From positions 1 to 12,417 of the forward strand of contig PXQZ01000071.1 of NCBI GenBank assembly GCA_003021755.1: 12,417 bases of DNA. Direction: 5' to 3'. Source of the DNA: Halobacteriales archaeon QH_8_67_36 (GTDB lineage Archaea; Halobacteriota; Halobacteria; Halobacteriales; Haloarculaceae). Below the pieces are notes generated by a model that had not been told where the DNA came from, ran no database searches, and saw only the letters and a list, made by a program, of their open reading frames with translations. Made by a program: the position numbers and the translations under genes. Positions 7,017-12,417 of this stretch are shown piece after piece (the stretch's first letter is position 1; each line of letters opens with the position of its first letter).

Positions 7017-7474
7017 GAATGGGATTCCGAGGGTTCCGGGAGTGCCTGTTCGAGGGCGTCACCGAGTTCGCCGGAGAGACAGCTCGACCCGCAGACGACG
7101 TGGGTCGCCACGTCGTCGACGACGTCGTGTCGTTCGGGGTCGTCGAGCAGGACGACGACGGCGCCGACGTCGAACTGCGTCCGGAGCAGCTGTGTCACCA
7201 GCAGCGCCTGTCGGTCCCGCCCCAGAGCGACCACCGCGACGGTCGCCTCGGCCCCGACAGCGAGTGTTCTGGGAGTCGTCAGGTCACCGACGTCGGTCCT
7301 GACGCCGTCGGGAGCGCGCTCGGCGACGCGCTCGCTGTCGGTGACGAGACCGACGTCGGCCACGGACTCGAAGTCGGCGACGAGCGTGGACCCGACGTAG
7401 CTGTCGGTGACGACGAGCAGCGACGGCGCTGACGAACCGGCGAGCGCACCTTCCAGGCGGGTTCGGAGCGTCAT
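7013..7474 (-). CDS. Small TrkA-N/RCK-like protein coupled to the APC permease
   Basis: A 153-residue cytoplasmic protein with one Rossmann-like domain. Strand and loop LLVVTDSYVGS (19-29), the strand ending VGLVTDSER (41-49), VGDLTTPRTLAVGA (62-75), VAVVALGRDRQALLVTQLL (79-97) and VVVLLDDPERHDVV (106-119) line up in order with a TrkA-N domain, which binds NAD(H) or ATP and gates ion channels and transporters. The glycine loop is reduced: only the third glycine (Gly28) of GxGxxG is kept. Two cysteines form CX3C (128 and 132). The ATG at 7472-7474 is chosen because MTLRTRLEGAL looks like a natural start; a GTG at 7523-7525 would add 17 residues and suits the promoter spacing. The stop overlaps the permease start (ATGA), which suggests a regulatory partner for it. 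No catalytic function is evident. Confidence 0.75.
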   Translation of the reverse strand: MTLRTRLEGALAGSSAPSLLVVTDSYVGSTLVADFESVADVGLVTDSERVAERAPDGVRTDVGDLTTPRTLAVGAEATVAVVALGRDRQALLVTQLLRTQFDVGAVVVLLDDPERHDVVDDVATHVVCGSSCLSGELGDALEQALPEPSESHS

Positions 7475-7627
7475 ATCGTGTGGAAACCGGCGGCGTCGGG
7501 ACGGCCAGTGGCCGTCGCACCGCACGGTCAGTATCCACCGTAGATTCCGGATAAGGATAAAGAGCTAGGTTCGGATTCCGTTTCAGAAATCCTCACTCTC
7601 TATAGACGGATGGTCGGAAATACATTC
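7475..7627 (-). promoter_or_regulatory. Promoter and candidate Lrp operator region of the transporter operon
   Basis: This 153-base gap separates the Lrp gene from the TrkA-N-like gene. On the minus strand, TTTATCCTTATCC (7549-7561) is a doubled TATA-like element that would start transcription near 7525-7531. Candidate binding elements are GATTCCG at 7543-7549 and again at 7574-7580, exactly 31 bases (about three helical turns) apart, near-palindromic CGGATTCCG (7572-7580), TCTATAGA (7599-7606) and GGAA-N5-TTCC (7616-7628). Regulation by the neighbouring Lrp protein is inferred from position and spacing only. Confidence 0.45.
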
Positions 7628-8116
7628 CTATTTATCATCGACGACCGACTCCGCGCTGAACTGGTAGAACGGCCGCGTGTACTCGTTGCGGATGAGGTCC
7701 TCGTCGACGACCTCCAGCCCGATGTCGTTGAGGTCGCGACCGATGCGGCTGAGGTCGTTGCCGTCGACGCCGACCACCTCGACGTGGACGTTGTCGGCGC
7801 CGGTCATCACCTCGCGGATGGCGACGACGCCGTCCACGTCGAGGGCCCGCTGGGTTATCTCCTCGCGCTCGTGAATCGGCGCCGTACAGACGATGATGGT
7901 GTGTAGCTGGTAGCCGGCAGCCTCGTAGTCCACGTCGACGTCATACCCCCGGATGACGTCGGCCGCTTCCAGATTGCTGATCCGGTTCCGAACGGTCCGG
8001 GCCGAGACGTCCAGTGACTCCGCTATCTCGCTCGCGGACGTGTGGCGCGCGTCGCGCTGGAGCGCGTGGATGATCTGTTTGTCGAGGTCGTCGATTGGAT
8101 ACTCCGAATCGGCCAT
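7628..8116 (-). CDS. Lrp/AsnC-family transcriptional regulator
   Basis: A 162-residue DNA-binding protein with standard Lrp architecture. The N-terminal winged helix-turn-helix (about 8-60) includes LDKQIIHALQRDAR, the recognition-helix region SARTVRNRISNLE (38-50) and the wing VIRGYDVDVD. The RAM ligand-binding and oligomerisation domain (about 69-155) has the conserved turn TGADNVHVEVVG. Lrp proteins sense amino acids and act as dimers or octamers. The ATG at 8114-8116 is used; the 16 in-frame residues further upstream contain the promoter and do not look like protein. Placement directly upstream of a permease operon on the same strand suggests it controls amino-acid uptake. The effector is unknown. 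Confidence 0.92.
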   Translation of the reverse strand: MADSEYPIDDLDKQIIHALQRDARHTSASEIAESLDVSARTVRNRISNLEAADVIRGYDVDVDYEAAGYQLHTIIVCTAPIHEREEITQRALDVDGVVAIREVMTGADNVHVEVVGVDGNDLSRIGRDLNDIGLEVVDEDLIRNEYTRPFYQFSAESVVDDK

Positions 8117-8140
8117 ATACGTCCGTTTGCGAGGAGATGG

Positions 8141-8150
8141 CACAAAAGTT
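8141..8150 (-). promoter_or_regulatory. TATA-like box of the Lrp gene
   Basis: The minus strand reads AACTTTTGTG, centred about 30 bases upstream of the Lrp ATG in the 96-base gap after hmgA. This suggests separate, leaderless transcription of the regulator. The box is a weak match. Confidence 0.35.
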
Positions 8151-8212
8151 CGTACTCGTGACACACCGCCAACGGGCGGGCTTCGACCAGTGACCCGGCG
8201 CGGTGACGCAAC

Positions 8213-9424
8213 CTACCGACCGAGTTCGGCGTGGGCCGAGGAGAGGTGGCGGGAGGAGAGTGCCGCCAGCAGGGAGAGTTCGCCAGCCAGCACGCCCGTG
8301 GCGACGACCTCCGCGAGCGCGTCGGCGTTGCTTCCGGCCGGGTCGCCGCCGCCGGCGTAGCCGAGCACGCCGAGCGCCTCGGATTGCGTGGGCAGCGACG
8401 TGCCCCCGCCGACGGTGCCCACTTCGAGCGACGCCAGCGTCACGGAGGCGTACAGCCCCTCCTCGCGGGCGTCGACGGTCGTAATCGTGTTCGACCCCTC
8501 GACGACCTGGGCAGCGTCCTGACCCAGCGCGAGGAAGGCGGCGGCGACGACGTTGGCGGCGTGAGCGTTGAACCCCAGCGCGCCCGCTTTCGCAGAGCCC
8601 ACGAGGTTCTTTCTCGTGTTCGCTTCGGCGATGGCCTCCGTCGTCGTGTCCAGCCGTTCCTCGACCTGCTCGTGCGGGATGAGCACGTCGGCCGACACCG
8701 TCCGGCCGCGGCCCTCGACGGCGTTGATGGCGGCTGGCTTCTTGTCCGAGCAGAGGTTACCCGAGAGCGCGACGAGGTCGGCGGGCGTCTCTGCCTCGAT
8801 GACCTCACAGGCCGCCCCGGTGGCGATAGTGGCCATGTTCATTCCCATCGCGTCTTTCGTGTCGTAGGAAAACCGCAGGAAGACGCTGTCCCCAACGACG
8901 TAGGGCGTCACGCCCTGTAGCTCGCCGTGGCTCGTCGTCGACTCGGCGGCCTCGGCCAGTTCGTCGACGTGTTCGCGGACCCAGGCCGACACCTCGCCGG
9001 CCTCGGCCACGTCGTCGACCTTGAACACCGGCGCACGCGTCATCCCGGACTTGAGGACTCTCGCCGTCGCGCCGCCGGCGTGGCGGATGGTCGAGACGCC
9101 GCGGTTGACGCTCGCGAGCAGGGCGCCCTCCGTCGTCGCCAGCGGGAGGTAGTGGTCGCCGTCGGCGGCCCCGCCGTCGACGGGGAGCGGACCGACGACG
9201 CCCATCGGTATCTGGGCCGCGCCGACCATGTTCTCGATGTTGCTGTCGGCGTCGGCGGCGTCGAAGGCGTACTCGCCGACCGTTTCGAGGTCGGTGCCAG
9301 TCTCCTGGCGCAGGAGGTGCCGACGGGCGGCAGCGGCCGTCTCGGCGTCGGCGTGGTCTTCGAGTTCGTAGAGGCGTAGCTCGCCGTTCCGTACCCGTTC
9401 GGCGAGCGTCTCGGCGTCGGTCAT
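8213..9424 (-). CDS. hmgA: 3-hydroxy-3-methylglutaryl-CoA reductase, class I
   Basis: A 403-residue soluble enzyme that reduces HMG-CoA to mevalonate with two NADPH, the committed step toward the isoprenoid chains of archaeal ether lipids, carotenoids and quinones. Catalytic residues can be placed: Glu99 in TTEGALLASVNRG, Lys228 in DKKPAAIN, Asp303 in GQDAAQ and His398 in SSAH near the C-terminus. The cofactor signature DAMGMNM is at 191-197, GTVGGGT at 336-342 and the substrate loop ENMVGAAQIPMGVVGPL at 64-80. Length and motifs fit archaeal class I enzymes without a membrane anchor; this is the statin-sensitive class. The ATG at 9422-9424 is preceded by a weak TATA-like CTGTTAGG about 28 bases upstream. 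It is divergent from nadA and has no functional link to the Lrp gene downstream. Confidence 0.97.
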   Translation of the reverse strand: MTDAETLAERVRNGELRLYELEDHADAETAAAARRHLLRQETGTDLETVGEYAFDAADADSNIENMVGAAQIPMGVVGPLPVDGGAADGDHYLPLATTEGALLASVNRGVSTIRHAGGATARVLKSGMTRAPVFKVDDVAEAGEVSAWVREHVDELAEAAESTTSHGELQGVTPYVVGDSVFLRFSYDTKDAMGMNMATIATGAACEVIEAETPADLVALSGNLCSDKKPAAINAVEGRGRTVSADVLIPHEQVEERLDTTTEAIAEANTRKNLVGSAKAGALGFNAHAANVVAAAFLALGQDAAQVVEGSNTITTVDAREEGLYASVTLASLEVGTVGGGTSLPTQSEALGVLGYAGGGDPAGSNADALAEVVATGVLAGELSLLAALSSRHLSSAHAELGR

Positions 9425-9437
9425 ACAGGTCGGTTGC

Positions 9438-9456
9438 GGGCCGGCCCCCTAACAGT
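9438..9456 (-). promoter_or_regulatory. hmgA core promoter with a 10-base palindrome
   Basis: The minus strand carries a weak TATA-like CTGTTAGGGG (9447-9456) about 28 bases from the hmgA ATG. Immediately downstream is the perfect palindrome GGGCCGGCCC (9438-9447). Its place between the box and the start codon would suit a repressor, but such a GC-rich palindrome can arise by chance here. Confidence 0.3.
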
Positions 9457-9524
9457 TGCTCTTGGCAGTCACGTCGGCGTGGGTCGCAAGCAACCCCGTT
9501 CGTGACGCACGTTACCATATGCCA

Positions 9525-9645
9525 GCAGCCATCAATAGCGTTTACTGTCCTACTATTCTCCCCACCGAAGGATATTGAAGGCAAAATCTTTTCAATAAAG
9601 GCGTCCGAACGACTAGCTACATTAGGAGGATCAACGTTGCCAGCA
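9525..9645 (+). promoter_or_regulatory. AT-rich nadA upstream region with inverted repeat
   Basis: This stretch is clearly richer in A/T than its surroundings. It holds an inverted repeat TATTGAA (9573-9579) and TTCAATA (9591-9597) with an 11-base spacer, a further TCAATA at 9532-9537, and GAAGG twice ten bases apart (9567-9571 and 9577-9581). The right arm overlaps a TATA-like TTTTCAATAAA (9589-9599), so a protein bound there could block the promoter. A GGAGG at 9625-9629 sits 16 bases before the nadA ATG, too far for a normal ribosome binding site. Confidence 0.5.
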
Positions 9646-10767
9646 ATGGAAACGGCTGAGTTCGAGACCGACCTCAGCCTCTTCAAATACGACAACCTCG
9701 AACAGCTTCCGCCGGCCTACAGGGAACTCGGGGAGGACGAACGGACCGAGCGCATCGAGGCGGCGCTCGAACGGCTGGGCGATGACGTGGTCATCCTCGG
9801 CCACAACTACCAGCGCCGCGAGATAGTCGAACACGCCGACTTCATCGGTGACTCCTACCAGCTTTCCAAGGAGGCCGCCGACTCCGACGCCGACTACGTC
9901 GTCTTCGGCGGAGTGACGTTCATGGCCGAGTCCGCCGACATCATCACGGACGACGCACAGAGCGTCATCCTCCCCTCGATGGAGGCGTCCTGTCCCATGG
10001 CCGGGATGGCCGAGGCGCTGCAGGTCGACGCCGCGTGGGCGGAACTGACCGCCGAGACGGACGAAACCATCATCCCCATCACGTACATGAACAGCTACGC
10101 CGACCTGAAGGCCTTCTGTGCCGAACAGGGCGGGCTGGTCTGTACGTCCTCGAACGCCCACAAAGCGTTCGAGTACGCCTTCGAGAAAGGCGACAAGGTG
10201 CTGTTCCTGCCAGACAAGCATCTGGGCGAGAACACGGCCCACCGGCTCGGAATGGAGGACGAAATCGTCGACTGGGACCCGTGGGACCCGGAGGGGACCA
10301 CTGCCGAGGAAGCCGTCGATAACGACATCATCCTCTGGGAGGGGTACTGCCAGGTCCACGAACGCTTCCGCGAGGGCCACATCGAGAGCATCCGCGAGGC
10401 ACAGCCCGACGCGAACGTCATCGTCCACCCCGAGTGTCGCCGCGAAGTCGTCGAGGCCGCCGACGTCTCCGGTTCGACGGCGACCATCTGCGAGAAAGTC
10501 GCCGACGCCGACCCCGGCGACACGTGGGCCATCGGCACCGAGATTCACCTCACGCATCACCTCCAGCGCTGGCACCCCGAGGTGAACGTCGTTCCCCTCT
10601 GTGGCGACGCGTGCATGGACTGTAACGCGATGCGTCAGATCGACCCGAACTACCTCGCGTGGGTCCTCGAAGAACTCGTCGAGGGCCGCGAGCGAAACGT
10701 CATCGAGGTCGCCCCCGAGGAGAAGGAACTGGCCCGGGTGGCGCTGGACCGGATGCTCGAGATATAG
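9646..10767 (+). CDS. nadA: Quinolinate synthase A
   Basis: A 373-residue [4Fe-4S] enzyme that condenses iminosuccinate (from NadB) with dihydroxyacetone phosphate to give quinolinate for NAD synthesis. Recognisable blocks are ILGHNYQRREIVEHADFIGDS (50-70), YMNSYADLKAFC (147-158), CTSSNAHK (166-173), FLPDKHLGENTA (187-198), HPECRREV (261-268) and TEIHLTHHL (298-306). The three cluster ligands are probably Cys116 (EASCPMAG), Cys235 (WEGYCQVH) and Cys326 in the cysteine-rich CGDACMDCNAM (319-328), where Cys319 and Cys323 are extra cysteines, as in bacterial CxxCxxC homologues. The ATG at 9646 gives a normal N-terminus. The frame stays open to 9502, but that part covers the AT-rich upstream region and does not resemble NadA. 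nadB follows after two bases, so they are co-transcribed. Confidence 0.96.
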   Translation: METAEFETDLSLFKYDNLEQLPPAYRELGEDERTERIEAALERLGDDVVILGHNYQRREIVEHADFIGDSYQLSKEAADSDADYVVFGGVTFMAESADIITDDAQSVILPSMEASCPMAGMAEALQVDAAWAELTAETDETIIPITYMNSYADLKAFCAEQGGLVCTSSNAHKAFEYAFEKGDKVLFLPDKHLGENTAHRLGMEDEIVDWDPWDPEGTTAEEAVDNDIILWEGYCQVHERFREGHIESIREAQPDANVIVHPECRREVVEAADVSGSTATICEKVADADPGDTWAIGTEIHLTHHLQRWHPEVNVVPLCGDACMDCNAMRQIDPNYLAWVLEELVEGRERNVIEVAPEEKELARVALDRMLEI

Positions 10768-10769
10768 CG

Positions 10770-12413
10770 ATGAGCGACTTCCCCACTTCGGACGTGCTGG
10801 TCATCGGCTCCGGCATCGCCGGGCTGGCTGCGGCGTTAGGGGCGGCCCGCGAGCGCGAACAGCGTGAGAGTTCGGAACGAGCGAGCGGCGAGGGCAGCGA
10901 CGTGACCGTCGCCACGAAGGCCACCCGACCGGAGGGCGCCTCCTCCTGGTGGGCCCAGGGCGGCATCGCCGTCTCCCGGGACCACCCCGAGCAGTTCAAG
11001 CGGGACATCCTCGCCGCGAGCGACGGCACCGCCGACCCCGACGCCGTCGACGTGCTCGTCGAGAACGCCAACGACGCCGTCGAAGACGTGTTGCTGGAGA
11101 CGCTGGACGTCGAGTTCGACCGCGTCGCGCCCAGCGCGACGGACAAGGGTGAACGGGGAGCGGAGCGACCCGTGAGCGGCGACGGCCTCGATTTCGCCCG
11201 CGAGGCCGCCCACAGCGAGGACCGCATCCTCCACGTGGACGCCGCGACGGGCAAGCACATCCACGTCCCGTTCCTGAACCATATAGACGCCCGCGACGAC
11301 GTGACGATGCTGGACGACACCGCCGCGCTGGAACTGATTCGCCACGAGGGGCGGGTCCACGGCGCGATGCTGGAATCCGACGGCGAGGTTCAGCCCCACT
11401 ACGCCGGTAGCGTCGTCCTCGCGACGGGCGGCATCGGCGAACTCTACCCGCGGACCACCAACCCCGACATGGCCACCGGCGACGGGGTCGCGATGGCCGC
11501 ACTCGCCGGTGCCGACGTGGAGGACATGGAGTACGTCCAGTTCCACCCGACGGTCGCAGTTCCCGACGACGATGATTCGGGCGTCTTCCTCGTCAGCGAG
11601 GCCGTCCGTGGCGAGGGCGCACTTCTGCGAAACGGCGACATCTCCGAATCGGGAGACCCGGAGGCTCGGGAGACGGAGTCCCCCGGTGGCGAGCGGTTCA
11701 TGCCCGACTACCACGCGGACGCGGAACTCGCGCCCCGCGACGTGGTCGCCCGCGCGGTGACGGCCGAACGGGACGCGACGGGCGAGGTCCTGCTCGACGT
11801 CTCGCCGCTAGAGTTCGCCGAGGAGTTCCCCGGGCTGGCACAGCGCTGTGTGGACCACGGTATCGACTACGAGCAGGGCATCCCGGTCGCCCCTGCGGAG
11901 CACTTCCTCTGTGGCGGGGTCAGCGTCGACGACCGCGGCCGGACCACGCTCGACCGGCTCTACGCCGTCGGGGAGTGTTCCCGGACCGGCGTCCACGGGG
12001 CGAATCGGCTCGCCTCGACCTCCCTGCTGGAGGGGCTGGTCTGGGGCCTGCGCGCTGGCAAGGACGCATCCGGCAAGGACGTCGAGCCCATCGAGGCGCC
12101 GGACCTACTGGAGCGGGACCCCGACCTCCCCGCGCGTTTCGCCGGCGACAAGATGCACCGACTGCGCCGCGTGATGGACGAGCAACTGGGCGTCACGCGG
12201 GATCCCGAAGAACTCGGCCGCGCGATGGCGCTGCTCCGACGACTCAAGGGCGAGGTCGACGCCTACGTCCGCACCCGGACCAGCCGCTCGCTGTACGAGC
12301 TCCGCCACGCCAGCGTGACAGCCTTACTGGTCGCGCGCCACGCCAGCGAGAACACCGAGAGCGTGGGCACCCACAACCTCGTCGAGAGCGCCCCGGAGCC
12401 CTCCGCCGACTGA
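10770..12413 (+). CDS. nadB: L-aspartate oxidase
   Basis: A 547-residue flavoprotein of the succinate-dehydrogenase/fumarate-reductase family that oxidises L-aspartate to iminosuccinate for NadA. Landmarks are the FAD dinucleotide loop GSGIAGLAAALGAARE (13-28), WWAQGGIAV (60-68), LATGGIGELYPRTTNPDMATGDG (217-239), EYVQFHPT (254-261), SEAVRGEGALLRN (276-288) with the catalytic-region Arg280, APRDVVARAV (321-330), HFLCGGVSVDDRGRT (378-392) and HGANRLASTSLLEG (409-422). Three places carry extra low-complexity residues compared with my memory of E. coli NadB: about 27-44, 124-138 and 289-306. They keep the frame and lie outside the core motifs. The ATG at 10770 is two bases after the nadA stop. 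The stop TGA overlaps an ATG (TGATG), where nadC probably starts. Confidence 0.96.
   Translation: MSDFPTSDVLVIGSGIAGLAAALGAAREREQRESSERASGEGSDVTVATKATRPEGASSWWAQGGIAVSRDHPEQFKRDILAASDGTADPDAVDVLVENANDAVEDVLLETLDVEFDRVAPSATDKGERGAERPVSGDGLDFAREAAHSEDRILHVDAATGKHIHVPFLNHIDARDDVTMLDDTAALELIRHEGRVHGAMLESDGEVQPHYAGSVVLATGGIGELYPRTTNPDMATGDGVAMAALAGADVEDMEYVQFHPTVAVPDDDDSGVFLVSEAVRGEGALLRNGDISESGDPEARETESPGGERFMPDYHADAELAPRDVVARAVTAERDATGEVLLDVSPLEFAEEFPGLAQRCVDHGIDYEQGIPVAPAEHFLCGGVSVDDRGRTTLDRLYAVGECSRTGVHGANRLASTSLLEGLVWGLRAGKDASGKDVEPIEAPDLLERDPDLPARFAGDKMHRLRRVMDEQLGVTRDPEELGRAMALLRRLKGEVDAYVRTRTSRSLYELRHASVTALLVARHASENTESVGTHNLVESAPEPSAD
10848..10901 (+). repeat. In-frame low-complexity insertion 1 in nadB
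   Basis: Residues 27-44 of NadB (Arg, Glu, Ser, Gln and Gly rich) lie between the first FAD helix and the next strand, where bacterial NadB has only a few residues. At DNA level the stretch is built from units such as GAGCGCGAACAGCGTGAG and GAACGAGCGAGCGGCGAG, the same vocabulary as the spacer at 4085-4210. Confidence 0.45.
11139..11183 (+). repeat. In-frame low-complexity insertion 2 in nadB
   Basis: Residues 124-138 of NadB interrupt the region just before the FAREAAHS block. The DNA reads GTGAACGGGGAGCGGAGCGA followed by CCCGTGAGCGGC, close in style to the minus-strand units of the intergenic spacer at 4085-4210 (for example AACGGAGCGGG and AAGTGACCC). Confidence 0.45.
11649..11674 (+). 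repeat. Short direct repeat in nadB insertion 3
   Basis: TCGGGAGAC occurs at 11649-11657 and again at 11666-11674 (period 17). It lies inside an acidic extra loop of NadB (about residues 289-306) just before the conserved RFMPD motif. A period of 17 would shift the frame if a whole unit were lost, so it does not look like a simple recent unit expansion. Confidence 0.4.
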
Positions 12414-12417
12414 TGAT
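12413..12417 (+). CDS. nadC: Probable start of nadC (quinolinate phosphoribosyltransferase), cut by window edge
   Basis: The nadB stop TGA (12411-12413) shares its A with an ATG (12413-12415), forming TGATG, a common translational-coupling overlap. Only ATGAT is visible. The identity nadC is inferred from the usual nadA-nadB-nadC order in haloarchaea and not from protein sequence. Confidence 0.35.

Noticed and set aside
9625..9629. GGAGG as Shine-Dalgarno sequence of nadA
   Set aside because: It lies 16 bases from the ATG, beyond the usual 5-10 base spacing, and no alternative start lies at the right distance; it may be incidental.
9502..9645. N-terminal extension of NadA by 48 residues
   Set aside because: It covers an A/T-rich region with an inverted repeat and promoter-like elements, and NadA proteins do not have such an N-terminus.
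9631..11714. Minus-strand open frames antisense to nadA (9631-10575) and nadB (10836-11714)
   Set aside because: They lie opposite well-conserved enzymes and show no domain or promoter of their own.
1..12417. Mobile elements, CRISPR arrays, tRNA and rRNA genes
   Set aside because: I saw no transposase or integrase motif, no regularly spaced direct repeats with spacers, and no cloverleaf or rRNA-like sequence.

Overview
The window is visibly GC-rich, with strong G/C preference at third codon positions, very acidic proteins, and TATA-like boxes about 27-30 nt upstream of several start codons. Together with a class I HMG-CoA reductase for archaeal lipid synthesis and a lipobox protein of haloarchaeal type, this points to a haloarchaeon (class Halobacteria). 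I cannot name the genus from sequence alone. No rRNA, tRNA, CRISPR array, insertion sequence or phage gene was found, and no stretch longer than about 220 bases lacks a gene. It reads as ordinary chromosomal core with some unusual details.

Layout, left to right. At 1-800 (+) is the 3' part of an enolase-superfamily dipeptide epimerase. It converges on a single-cysteine peroxiredoxin (837-1310, -), which diverges from a secreted lipoprotein (1410-2138, +). That gene meets, stop codon to stop codon, a large GCS2-type glutamate-cysteine-ligase-like protein (2139-4001, -). Next come a low-complexity spacer, a gamma-carbonic-anhydrase-like hexapeptide protein (4213-4725, -), and a hairpin-rich 3' region.

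A likely regulated transporter operon follows on the minus strand. An Lrp/AsnC regulator (7628-8116) lies upstream of a small TrkA-N/RCK-like protein (7013-7474), which overlaps by ATGA with an APC permease fused to two UspA-like domains (4842-7016). HMG-CoA reductase (8213-9424, -) is divergent from the NAD de novo genes nadA (9646-10767, +) and nadB (10770-12413, +). The last bases contain a TGATG overlap at which nadC probably begins.

How the genes work together. nadB oxidises aspartate to iminosuccinate, and nadA condenses this with dihydroxyacetone phosphate to give quinolinate; a downstream nadC would finish the branch. The Lrp / TrkA-N-like / APC-Usp set looks like an amino-acid uptake module with transcriptional control and two potential layers of ligand-responsive control. 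It is the best candidate here for an under-described system. Other points of interest are a gamma-CA homologue lacking a metal-ligand histidine, a roughly 110-residue acidic insert in the GCS2-like protein, in-frame low-complexity insertions in nadB that resemble an intergenic spacer, and mutually exclusive hairpins just after the APC stop codon.
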